Origin: Bradyrhizobium sp. CCH5-F6
GTDB taxonomy: Bacteria; Pseudomonadota; Alphaproteobacteria; Rhizobiales; Xanthobacteraceae
DNA: 64,000 bases
Assembly: GCF_001556045.1 (NCBI RefSeq)
Contig: NZ_LSIC01000178.1
Location: 113,821 to 177,820 of the forward strand
Reading direction: 5' to 3'
The position numbers and the translations under genes were made by a program. The notes beneath the pieces were generated by a model. The model was not told where the DNA came from. It searched no databases and was given only the letters and a program-made list of their open reading frames with translations. Positions 24,645 to 32,762 of the stretch are shown here, in pieces. The first letter of the stretch is position 1; every line of letters starts with the position of its first letter.

Positions 24645-24824
24645 CTAGTCTTCGTCCGGCTCGCGCACGACCGCTGGTTCGTCAGCATCACCTTCCTCGT
24701 CGTCGTCGTCTTCTTCGTCCTCATCGTCTTCATCGGGATCCCGGGGCGGCATCACGATGCCGATAAGCATGAGTGTCCAGCCGCTGGCTGTGGTGGAAGA
24801 TGCTTCGGAGGTGTGTTGCTTCAT
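24645..24824 (-). CDS. Small Asp/Glu-rich hypothetical protein
   Basis: A 59-residue frame from ATG 24824 with GAGGAG ten bases upstream. It begins MKQHTSEASSTTASGWTLML, has a short hydrophobic run (TLMLIGIVMPP) and ends in an acidic tail (DPDEDDEDEEDDDDEEGDAD). The acidic block may bind cations. Function unknown. Confidence 0.55.
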   Translation of the reverse strand: MKQHTSEASSTTASGWTLMLIGIVMPPRDPDEDDEDEEDDDDEEGDADEPAVVREPDED

Positions 24825-24977
24825 GTAGTTGCTGCTCCTCGATATGCACACGCAGTCGAATATTCCTGACGGGCGGTTCGCGAATGGGCTCGATCGTGGC
24901 AAGCGCGAGGGTGACATCAGATCGACTGCACGAGCAAGACAGCACCCGCCACGCCACCGATAACGCTTGGGGCGACT

Positions 24978-25283
24978 TCAAACCGAAGACCCATTGGGTC
25001 CTATGTCCACCAGGACCTCTCCGGTCGTGATTTCGGGAACCCCAAGATCGAGGTCATGTAGACTCGCCTGAACGAACGCAAGTATCTTGGCATTCGCTGC
25101 GTTTGCGCTTTCACGGTCGTCAAATATCATCACGGCGATACCGACACCGTCGCCCGCATCCAACACATGATAGGATCTGAATCCCTGCGATTGCCTCAGG
25201 ATCTCACCGACGCCGCTCTTGGCGCGACGCGCGGCGTCCGCGACCGAACGAACCTTGGTGTACTTGCGAATGACCATGTACAT
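24978..25283 (-). CDS. Hypothetical protein with ABM-like dimeric alpha/beta barrel pattern
   Basis: A 101-residue protein beginning MYMVIRKYTKVRSVADAARR and continuing GVGEILRQSQGFRSYHVLDA, then GVGIAVMIFDDRESANAANA. This beta-alpha-beta-beta-alpha pattern, with a F-x-x-Y-H and an alternation of 'sub-position' helices, resembles the antibiotic biosynthesis monooxygenase-like fold. Start could be the internal ATG at residue 3. Catalytic role not established. Confidence 0.65.
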   Translation of the reverse strand: MYMVIRKYTKVRSVADAARRAKSGVGEILRQSQGFRSYHVLDAGDGVGIAVMIFDDRESANAANAKILAFVQASLHDLDLGVPEITTGEVLVDIGPNGSSV

Positions 25284-25445
25284 GGGCCACCACGCGTCAC
25301 ACGTCCCCTCGCATCAAAGCATATCGGTCCCAGTCGGACCAGAACCAACTCTTTGTATAGGCCACAGCGTCCGGTTGGGCGCCGCGCAACGGGCATTTTC
25401 CAGTGAGCCATCCTCGCCCCGCAAATGGGGGCGAGGTGCCGAGGC

Positions 25446-25661
25446 TCAGGAGCCCTCGAACTTGAACGATACGTTGAGCTTGGCGCGATAGGCCTCGACT
25501 TTGCCCTTGTCATCCAGTTGCATATCGAGCTTTACGACCTCAGCAACTCGAAGATCCCTGAGAGACTTTGCGGCTCGTTCGACCGCATTGGCGGCCGCCT
25601 TCTCCCATGAGTCGCTGCTGGTACCGACCAGTTCAATGACCTTGTAGACGCTATCGGGCAT
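25446..25661 (-). CDS. Dodecin family protein
   Basis: A 71-residue product from ATG 25661 preceded by AGGAGGACGAT. The sequence MPDSVYKVIELVGTSSDSWE and KAAANAVERAAKSLRDLRVA, followed by DMQLDDKGKVEAYRAKLNVS, is a full dodecin. Dodecins assemble into hollow 12-mers that bind riboflavin, FMN or CoA and buffer free flavin. The Trp in DSWEKAAANA stacks with the flavin in studied members. The upstream frame has no support. Confidence 0.93.
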   Translation of the reverse strand: MPDSVYKVIELVGTSSDSWEKAAANAVERAAKSLRDLRVAEVVKLDMQLDDKGKVEAYRAKLNVSFKFEGS

Positions 25662-25913
25662 ATCGTCCTCCTGTTCAGTAGTAGCAGGAAATCTAGCACC
25701 AGTATCTCGACGCTGATACGTCTCGGGATGCCGCGAAAAAGGGTCCGGTTGGCTGTCACTTCTTCCCCAGAGAAGAACTTGGGCGGCCCTCCGTCGGGGC
25801 ATACGTCCGCATTGCAACCCTCAACGGACGCCCACATGGACTCTCCAACCGACGGTTAGCTTCAGGATATATCTTGCCGACCAATGTCGTCATTGCCGCA
25901 GAGGTTCTGACTC

Positions 25914-26576
25914 ATGAAGCGATGGCGTTACGTCAGTATCAGCAGCCTGGTTATCGCCGTGGTTCTGGTTTGTGCCGGGGCCTTGGTGGTCGGGCAATCC
26001 CACGTGCCGTCAGACGCCATAGCGTCATCCGTAACACGAACTCCGGAGCTGATGGAGCGGGCGTGGCGACTGCCCGTGGCAGTCACATTCCAAAGACATG
26101 TTGACTGGCAGTCAAACGGCTCCCGCTGCGGACCTGCAGCTGTTGCGAATGCCAACCGGTCGCTTGGCGAGGCGGCAAGGACGGAGGGCAAGGTGCTGGC
26201 CGGCACGTGGAGTTGCTGGACAGGCGTATGCATCATGGGTCTCACGCTCGACGAACTGGCGAAAGTCGCCCAGACCAACACGAGCCGAAAGGTCACGGTC
26301 TTACGCGATCTCAGCGAGAGCCAGTTTCTGGAGCATCTCCGTCGCTCAAACGATCTGGGCCGACGCTACATCGTCAACTTCGATCGCGCTCAGATTTTTG
26401 GTGCCGGTAGCGGACATCATTCCCCAATCGGGGGCTATCTCGAAGCCGAGGACCTCGTTTTCGTGCTCGACGTCACCGTCGACTTTGCGCCATGGCTGGT
26501 CGAACGGAAGCGGCTGTTCGACGCCGTCAATACATTCGATGGCAGTCAGAAGCGGGGGCTGCTGTTCATAGAGTGA
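25914..26576 (+). CDS. Phytochelatin synthase-like cysteine protease, membrane-anchored
   Basis: A 220-residue protein of the phytochelatin synthase (Pcs-N) papain-like fold. Residues 7-27 (VSISSLVIAVVLVCAGALVV) anchor or export it. The catalytic triad is Cys72 in NGSRCGPAAVAN, His168 in GAGSGHHSPIGGYLEAED and Asp186 in VLDVTVDFAPW. Plant enzymes use glutathione to build phytochelatins; bacterial half-length members mostly cleave glutathione to gamma-Glu-Cys and do little or no synthesis. Extra cysteines (SCWTGVC near 101-106) could bind metal. Likely a periplasmic glutathione peptidase linked to metal or thiol stress; inferred. The local composition is more A+T-rich than most of the window. 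Confidence 0.78.
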   Translation: MKRWRYVSISSLVIAVVLVCAGALVVGQSHVPSDAIASSVTRTPELMERAWRLPVAVTFQRHVDWQSNGSRCGPAAVANANRSLGEAARTEGKVLAGTWSCWTGVCIMGLTLDELAKVAQTNTSRKVTVLRDLSESQFLEHLRRSNDLGRRYIVNFDRAQIFGAGSGHHSPIGGYLEAEDLVFVLDVTVDFAPWLVERKRLFDAVNTFDGSQKRGLLFIE

Positions 26577-26647
26577 TGTTCCACTGCATGTCGCCCATCG
26601 GTCATTCTACCAAATGGTCGGCAGATCGAGTGGCCCAAGGACTCCGG

Positions 26648-26929
26648 CTACGGCGTCACGGGATTGACGGTCGGAGATGTCTTCGGCCCCGGCCGTGCCG
26701 GCTCGACCGGTGACTTCGGTTCGGTCGGAAGCACGGCCGCGCCTGCGGCGCGCGCCGCTTCCCCGGTGGTTGCGTACATCGCGACATGGGCCGGCTGGGT
26801 CTTGGCGCGGCTCCACGGTCCGTGATCGACGAGCAGCATCGCTGCAATCGTCACCGCGGCGACGATCAGCGCGATCACGCCGGGGTGACGAAGCGCCGTC
26901 GAGAGCGAATTCGCGAAACGATCAGTCAT
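26648..26929 (-). CDS. Single-pass membrane hypothetical protein
   Basis: A 93-residue product from ATG 26929 (MTDRFANSLSTALRHPGVIA); a TTG start at 26944 is an alternative. One hydrophobic segment, GVIALIVAAVTIAAMLLVDHG, is followed by a Pro/Ala/Thr-rich tail, EPKSPVEPARPGPKTSPTVN. It lies between convergent genes. No domain recognised. Confidence 0.5.
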   Translation of the reverse strand: MTDRFANSLSTALRHPGVIALIVAAVTIAAMLLVDHGPWSRAKTQPAHVAMYATTGEAARAAGAAVLPTEPKSPVEPARPGPKTSPTVNPVTP

Positions 26930-27092
26930 GAGAGGGGTCCGCAATTGTCCTATCTCAGGTTAATTCAATCGCGAGCTCCCGGTTCCCCCCTGGTTCCACG
27001 GAGTCGCCCTCAGATGCTCGCAATCGCCGTCCTTGCGGCACTCCTTGGTTGGAGGCCCTTGACGTCTGACCTTCTTTGCTCTCGGGAACGCC

Positions 27093-28070
27093 CTATTCGC
27101 CTGGTGCAATTGCATTGCTCGGCGTCGGCCGGTCTGTGATCTGCTGACCGAACAGGCTGCCGATCAGCTCGACCGCCGTGCGCGCGGTACGGCCGCGTTC
27201 GTCGAGGAACGGATTGAGCTCGACGATGTCGACCGATCCTACCACGCCGGAATCGTGCAACAGCTCCATGATCAGATGTGCCTCGCGATAGGTAGCGCCA
27301 CCCGGCACAGTGGTGCCGACGCCCGGCGCCACGCTGGGATCCAGGAAATCGACGTCGAAACTGACATGCAGCACGCCATTGCCCGCCTTGACCCGCTCGA
27401 TGACCCGCCGGATCAGGACGGCGACGCCAAACTCGTCGATCTGGCGCATGTCGACGATCCTGATCCGTCGCGCCCGCATCAACTCCTTCTCGAGCTTGTC
27501 GATCGAACGCGCGCCGAACAAGTCCAGCCTTTCAGGGGTGATCGAGGCGCGCGGATCGTCGCCGAGCAGGCCGTCGAGGCCAGGCTCGCCGCACAGGAAC
27601 GCGGCCGACATGCCATGCATGTTGGCGGTGATCGTCGTCTCCGGCGTGTTGTAGTCGGCGTGGGCATCGAGCCAGAGAACGAACAGCTCGCGTCCGCGCT
27701 CCTGCCAGTGACGCGCCATCGCATTGACCGAGCCCATCGACAGCGTGTGATCGCCGCCGAGGAAGATCGGCAGCGCGCCGGTGGTCGCGATCTCATAACC
27801 CTTGCGGCTCAGAACGCGCGTCCAGCGCTGGATTTCGCGGTAGTGATTGGCTTTTTGGGGCGGCCTGTCGGCGAGGTCCCGAACGTCGGCGATGGTCAGG
27901 TCGCCGTAGTCCACGACCTCGAAATCCAGGCTTTCGAGCAGCGTCGCAAGGCCTGCGGTGCGCAGCGCCGCAGGCCCCATCAAGGTGCCGCGCTGCGAAG
28001 CTCCCATGTCGATGGGAGCGCCAAGCAAGGCGATGCGCCGGGCTCGATCCGTCGTGGTTCGATCGGTCAC
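27093..28070 (-). CDS. rocF: Arginase
   Basis: A 325-residue ureohydrolase that would hydrolyse arginine to ornithine and urea. The three manganese-ligand motifs are intact: GGDHTLSMGS at about 105, LDAHADYNTPET at about 134, and HVSFDVDFLDPSVAPGVGT at about 238, plus VDIVELNPFLDERGRT near 282. 'TANMHGMS' with His between supports arginase rather than agmatinase. It is slightly longer than average because of the N-terminal leader and tail. No arginine transporter or ornithine gene is adjacent. Confidence 0.92.
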   Translation of the reverse strand: MTDRTTTDRARRIALLGAPIDMGASQRGTLMGPAALRTAGLATLLESLDFEVVDYGDLTIADVRDLADRPPQKANHYREIQRWTRVLSRKGYEIATTGALPIFLGGDHTLSMGSVNAMARHWQERGRELFVLWLDAHADYNTPETTITANMHGMSAAFLCGEPGLDGLLGDDPRASITPERLDLFGARSIDKLEKELMRARRIRIVDMRQIDEFGVAVLIRRVIERVKAGNGVLHVSFDVDFLDPSVAPGVGTTVPGGATYREAHLIMELLHDSGVVGSVDIVELNPFLDERGRTARTAVELIGSLFGQQITDRPTPSNAIAPGE

Positions 28071-28328
28071 GGCTGTCTCCTGACATCAGCAAGGTTGACC
28101 CAGCCTAACAGAGATTCGCATCCGCCGTTTCCCGGGGAAGGTGCACTCCGGTCGATATCCTCCGGAACAAAATCCCTTGCGCTGAATTGCCATCCGAGCC
28201 GGCACCCGCCGTAGTCACGGCGCCTGTCGCGGATAGCCAAAGGTCATCAGACCCGCTGTTCAAAACGAGCGCTCGCGCGGATAGCCAAAGGTGCCGGCTT
28301 CCATCAATCAGGCCTGGAGGACGCGCCC

Positions 28329-28589
28329 TTGAGCACGGAGATACCGCAATCCACGTCCCAACCCGGCATGGCCGAGCGTGCCATCGATACGGCGTCGGAC
28401 GTCTCCCGCACGATCGGTGAAGTCGCTGGCGGCCTGCACGCAGCCGTCGGCCGCGTGACGTCCGCCGTCGAGGAATCGCGAAAGCCTGGCGGAGCGCTCG
28501 CGACGGTCGCAGCGGTCACCCGCGAAGCGCCGCTTGCCAGCCTGTTCGTTGCTTTCCTGTTCGGAATGGCGGTGGCGCGCCGGCGGTAG
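28329..28589 (+). CDS. Small DUF883/YqjD-like membrane-anchored protein
   Basis: An 86-residue frame that starts with TTG at 28329, eight bases after GGAGG. A long amphipathic helix (ERAIDTASDVSRTIGEVAGG and onward) is followed by a C-terminal hydrophobic anchor, LASLFVAFLFGMAVARRR. This layout resembles ElaB/YqjD proteins, which bind ribosomes or modify membranes in stationary phase. A 16-base direct repeat lies upstream at 28229 and 28277. Confidence 0.55.
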   Translation: MSTEIPQSTSQPGMAERAIDTASDVSRTIGEVAGGLHAAVGRVTSAVEESRKPGGALATVAAVTREAPLASLFVAFLFGMAVARRR

Positions 28590-28604
28590 AAGCGAGGCTG
28601 CGGC

Positions 28605-31346
28605 TCAGGCAGCGCTGGCAGCCTCGCGCCCAGCCGCGAGGAATTGCTTCGCGAATGCTTCGGCCGGCATCGGGCGGCCGAAGAAATAGCCCTGACCTTC
28701 CTCGCATCCCATGCTGACCAGGAAGTCGGCAGTTGCCTTGTTCTCGATGCCTTCAGCCAGGACCGTCAGACCGAGCTGCTTGCTGAGACCGATCGTCGAG
28801 CCGACGATCGCAGCATCGTCGGAGTTCGCAAGAAGACCAAAGACGAACGAGCGGTCGATCTTGAGGCCGTCGAGCGGAAATTTCTTGAGATAGCTCAGGC
28901 TCGCATAGCCGGTGCCGAAATCATCGAACAGGACCCGGACGCCGAGCTCCTGAATTCGCTTGAACATGGCGAGCACGCGGCGTTCGTCATGGAGCAGGAT
29001 ATCTTCTGTGACTTCGATTTCGAGCAGCGACGGCGTCAAGCCCGTCATTTCGAGCAGCGCCGCGACCGAATGCGCGAGATCGCCGGATTGGAGCTGCGAA
29101 GGTGAGAGGTTGATCGCGACGCGCACGCCGTTGCCGGACAATTCCCAGGCTCGCGCCTGACGGCAGGCGGTTTCCATCACCCAGTTCGCGATCCGCTCCG
29201 ACAGGGCCGAAGTGTTGACCACCGGCATGAACTCTCCGGGCGAGACGTAGCCGCGCACCGGATGTCGCCAGCGGATGAGGGCTTCCGCTCCGACCAGACC
29301 GCCGTCGATCAGACGAACCTGCGGCTGGTAGAACAGCTCGAACTCGCCGCGCTCCACGGCAAGTGCCAGCTCGCTCTCGAGCGTCAGCCGGTTCTCGAGC
29401 TCCTGCCTGATCGCACTTTCGAAGATCACATGGCTGCCGCGCCGCGTCGCCTTCGCGCGGCTCAGCGCCAGATGGCCGTTGCTCAGGAGATCGTCAGCCG
29501 TCTGCCCGCCGTCCGGATAGACGGCAACGCCAACGCTGATCCCGACGCGGTGCTCCCGCGTGCCCGCTGCGAGCGGCGCCTCGAACGCGTGGGCGATCCG
29601 CTCGGCAAAGGCTGCGATCGGCTCGCCGATTTCCGCGCAGTCGACCGCGATGGCAAATTCGTCGCCGCTGAGCCGGGCGACGATCGCCTTACCATCGACT
29701 TCGCGCCGGAGTCGCTCGGCGACCGCGCGGATCACGAGGTCGCCGGCCGAGTGTCCGAGCATGTCGTTGATCTCCTGGAAGCCGTCGAGCCCGAGCACGA
29801 GCAGTGCGACGCCGGAAGACCGCTGCTCCGCCGCGCTGATCAGATCGGCGAGGCGCACATGCAGCATGTTCCGGTTGGCAAGACCCGTCAGCGCGTCGTG
29901 TTCGGCCAAATAGCGGATACGTTCGGCTTCACGTTTGCGCACGGAAATATCGCGCAGGATCGCTCCGTATTGAAAGCCGTCCGTTCCCTGCCAGCCCGAG
30001 AAGCTCGCTTCGACCGGGAAGGTTTCCCCGTTCTTGCGCCGGCCCTCGAACTCGACGACGACAGCCCCGCCCGGAACCAGAAGCGCCTGGCGCGCGGCGT
30101 CGTGCATCGACGGCCTTGCACTCCCGTCCGCGGGTAAAGCGCACAGCGTTTCGAACGGGCGGCCGATGATCTCGGCCGGCATGTAGCCGAAGATCGCACT
30201 CGCTCCGGGATTCCAGACCGTGATCCGGTGCTCCTCGTCGGTGCAGACGAGCCCGTCGCCGAGAGACATCGCCATGCGATGAAAACGGCTCTCGGCGATG
30301 CGTCCGAGCAGGCGGCGGAAATCGATCTCGTCCAGCGCAATTGCCGTCAGATAAGCGATGATCGCGATGTGGAGCAGCGATGTGTCGATGACGAGCGGCC
30401 ATCTCGCCTGCACGAGGGCTGCGACCAGTTCGACGGACGCACCGGCTGCGACGAGGATTGCGACGCGAATTCCCGGTGCAACGCGGCGCCACGAATACAT
30501 CATCAGCAGGCAGATCGCGCCCAGGCCGAGGATCATGCCGATATCGGACGTCCAGCGCAGCATGCGGTTCTGAAGGATCGATTCGGCAGCCAGCGCCTGC
30601 AGAACCGGCCCCGAGATGATCTTGCCGTTGGGGACGCTGAACCGGTCACCGAGCTCGAGTGCCGTGGCACCGATGACGACCTTCTTGTCCTTCAGCTTGG
30701 CGAGCGTGGCGGTATCGCCGCGCAGCACGTCAACATAGGAGACGGCGGGAATGGAGGCCGCACGAATACTGAAATCCAACAGAAAGGGCGGTCGCCGATT
30801 GACGTCCTGTCCCGCCAGCACGACGGCCATCGATGGCATCACGGCATCGCCGAGCTTCTCGCCGAACGGATAGCGGCGAACGAGCCCATCGGGTTCGACC
30901 GCGACGTTGACGACGGCCGGCCACGATTGGTTGCTGAACTGCTTCAGGGGACGGTTGACGTGAACCGCGCCACCATTCGGCATCGGCTGTTTGAAGGAGG
31001 GCAGGATCGTCGAGCCGCCGACATCCCGCAGTGCCCGGACGAAGGCCTCGTCGGAAGCCGGGTCGGACGGCGTGCTGAAATCGACGTCAAAGGCTATGTC
31101 ATGCACTCCCGCCGCATCGAGCCTGTGCAGCAGCTCCGCATGCAACCGGCGCGGCCAGGGCCAGACCCCGATCTGATCGATCGACGGCGCGTCGATAGCC
31201 ACGACGACAACATTGCCGCTGGCCTCGCGCGATTGCCAGGCGAACCGCAGGTCGGTGAGCGCGTTGCGAAGCGAACCATGCCATCCCGTGGACAGCACGA
31301 TCGCAAGCGCGATCACAACCAGAATATGCGGCCGATAGCGTTTCAC
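28605..31346 (-). CDS. CHASE2-PAS-GGDEF-EAL cyclic-di-GMP signalling protein
   Basis: A 913-residue protein starting with GTG at 31346, preceded by GGGGGAGG; the frame runs further upstream without motifs. Residues 8-28 form a first membrane segment. A CHASE2 sensor (about 30-270, with VVAIDAPSIDQIGVWPWPRR) leads to further membrane helices (about 280-330, ILGLGAICLLMMYSW). A PAS/PAC unit follows, then GGDEF with LARLSGDEFAIAVD (SGDEF replacing GGDEF), then EAL with GAEALIRWRHP, LFDDFGTGYASLSYL, LKIDRSFV and LAEGIENKAT. The EAL residues needed for catalysis are present. The S for first G in GGDEF may still allow activity; this is uncertain. It is 58 bases downstream of the FecR gene and likely shares its operon. 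Confidence 0.93.
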   Translation of the reverse strand: MKRYRPHILVVIALAIVLSTGWHGSLRNALTDLRFAWQSREASGNVVVVAIDAPSIDQIGVWPWPRRLHAELLHRLDAAGVHDIAFDVDFSTPSDPASDEAFVRALRDVGGSTILPSFKQPMPNGGAVHVNRPLKQFSNQSWPAVVNVAVEPDGLVRRYPFGEKLGDAVMPSMAVVLAGQDVNRRPPFLLDFSIRAASIPAVSYVDVLRGDTATLAKLKDKKVVIGATALELGDRFSVPNGKIISGPVLQALAAESILQNRMLRWTSDIGMILGLGAICLLMMYSWRRVAPGIRVAILVAAGASVELVAALVQARWPLVIDTSLLHIAIIAYLTAIALDEIDFRRLLGRIAESRFHRMAMSLGDGLVCTDEEHRITVWNPGASAIFGYMPAEIIGRPFETLCALPADGSARPSMHDAARQALLVPGGAVVVEFEGRRKNGETFPVEASFSGWQGTDGFQYGAILRDISVRKREAERIRYLAEHDALTGLANRNMLHVRLADLISAAEQRSSGVALLVLGLDGFQEINDMLGHSAGDLVIRAVAERLRREVDGKAIVARLSGDEFAIAVDCAEIGEPIAAFAERIAHAFEAPLAAGTREHRVGISVGVAVYPDGGQTADDLLSNGHLALSRAKATRRGSHVIFESAIRQELENRLTLESELALAVERGEFELFYQPQVRLIDGGLVGAEALIRWRHPVRGYVSPGEFMPVVNTSALSERIANWVMETACRQARAWELSGNGVRVAINLSPSQLQSGDLAHSVAALLEMTGLTPSLLEIEVTEDILLHDERRVLAMFKRIQELGVRVLFDDFGTGYASLSYLKKFPLDGLKIDRSFVFGLLANSDDAAIVGSTIGLSKQLGLTVLAEGIENKATADFLVSMGCEEGQGYFFGRPMPAEAFAKQFLAAGREAASAA

Positions 31347-31404
31347 TTGATCCTCCCCCGTCCCCGCTTCTGCGGGTACGCCCCTCATCCCCTAGGAAAT
31401 CGCC

Positions 31405-32631
31405 TCAGCGTCTCCCGTAGGCGTGACCATGACCATTGCTGCCATTGCCGCCGCCATTCCCATTGCCGTTGCCGTTGTTGCCCCTGCCGTTGCCGGTGGC
31501 ACCATTGTTACCGTTGTCGCCGTTGTTGCCGCCGCCATTGCCGTTGTTGCCATTGCCGGAATTGCCGTTGCCGCCAGCGTTTCCGCTGTTGCCGGCAACT
31601 GCGGCGATCGCCGCGCCCGGGTTCGAAGCGCTGTTGCTGACAGAAGTTGCCGCATTGCTGGTCGTCACCGCCGTCTGGACGGCGCTGTTGGACGCGGTAG
31701 TACCGGGCTTGCTGTCGCTCCACACCGTCCCGGTCGCGGCGTTGGCGTTCGCGTTGCGCACCTGGCCGGGAGCAACGGCGCCGTGCGCGACTCCGCGGGT
31801 CACCTTGTGGATGTTCAGCTTGACCTCGCCGAGCGAGCTCGAGATGCGCACGATTCCGGCCTTGGAGGCATGGGCGCCAGCCGCCTGATGCGATGGCTTC
31901 GGTGCGACGGCCGCCTTCGTGCCCTTGTCGATCGGGCCGAGCGCGTGGATTGCATGGCCGTTCGCCGCATTGCGCGGCGCCGACAGGCCTGACTTCGGCA
32001 CGGGAATTCGCTCGATCGTGGGAGCGCGCGGCTTGCCGTGCTCGATGGGACTGAACGTCCCGGCACCGCTGAGGCTGAGACCGGACTTGCCATGTTCGAA
32101 CACCGTGGCCGCTTGTCCGGGCATGACCTGGGCGATCTGGCCCGTCTTGAAGTCGGACACTTCGACCTGCCCGCGGAGCACGCCGACCTTGGTGCTGCCG
32201 GCACCCACGGTGACGCTGAACTGCGTTCCCTTGACCACGGCGGCGAGATAGGGCGTCTCGACTTCGAAATGCCTGACGTTGCGCTTCTCGACCTCGAGCA
32301 GGATCGAGCCCGCCTGCTGGATGATGGTGGTCGAGAGCCCGTCCTTCTTCTCGGCAGGCAAGCCCACCACCGAGTTGGGAGAGATCAGGATCGTTTCCTC
32401 ACCTCGGACGAGCAACACGCGGCCGTTGCGTCCGGTGCGGATGGTGTCTCCGGGCTTCAGCGTGCCGTCCTGGCTCAACGACACCTGCTGCGCGCCGTTG
32501 GTTGCGAGCCAGACCTCGCCAGAGGACTTGCTGACGGACCAGACACCATCATCGGCAGCGAATGCACCGGAGGCCGTTCCAAGGATCAGCGCCGCGAACA
32601 AGGCGCACCGCATTCCAACTTTGCCGAACAT
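31405..32631 (-). CDS. FecR-domain exported protein with Gly/Asn-rich tail
   Basis: A 408-residue protein with a signal peptide (MFGKVGMRCALFAALILGTA...SGAFA). The FecR domain (about 50-170) includes TLKPGDTIRTGRNGRVLLVR and EVETPYLAAVVKGTQFSVTV. A linker rich in Ala/Lys/Pro is followed by a C-terminal tail from about 350 made almost only of Gly, Asn and Ser (GNSGNAGGNGNSGNGNNGNG and onward), which looks extracellular or disordered. It lies upstream of the CHASE2 protein and is divergent from the TpsB gene at 32763. FecR domains usually sense cell-envelope signals or bind glycans; here no anti-sigma partner is visible. Confidence 0.86.
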   Translation of the reverse strand: MFGKVGMRCALFAALILGTASGAFAADDGVWSVSKSSGEVWLATNGAQQVSLSQDGTLKPGDTIRTGRNGRVLLVRGEETILISPNSVVGLPAEKKDGLSTTIIQQAGSILLEVEKRNVRHFEVETPYLAAVVKGTQFSVTVGAGSTKVGVLRGQVEVSDFKTGQIAQVMPGQAATVFEHGKSGLSLSGAGTFSPIEHGKPRAPTIERIPVPKSGLSAPRNAANGHAIHALGPIDKGTKAAVAPKPSHQAAGAHASKAGIVRISSSLGEVKLNIHKVTRGVAHGAVAPGQVRNANANAATGTVWSDSKPGTTASNSAVQTAVTTSNAATSVSNSASNPGAAIAAVAGNSGNAGGNGNSGNGNNGNGGGNNGDNGNNGATGNGRGNNGNGNGNGGGNGSNGHGHAYGRR

Positions 32632-32762
32632 GACGATCCCTCGGTCCGCGTGACGGGCAGACCTCAGGCGTATTCGAAATCACTCAAGAGAGGATTAGCA
32701 GGAAGCGGCCAGCGGAGAAGCCGCATTAACCAATCATTGACCATAAAAAATTATGAAAAATC

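Noticed and set aside
27255..28214. 319-codon plus-strand frame over arginase
   Set aside because: Antisense to all arginase metal motifs; composition is that of a shadow.
31436..31888. 150-codon Leu/Pro-rich plus-strand frame
   Set aside because: It is the complement of the Gly/Asn repeats of the FecR protein and has no independent support.
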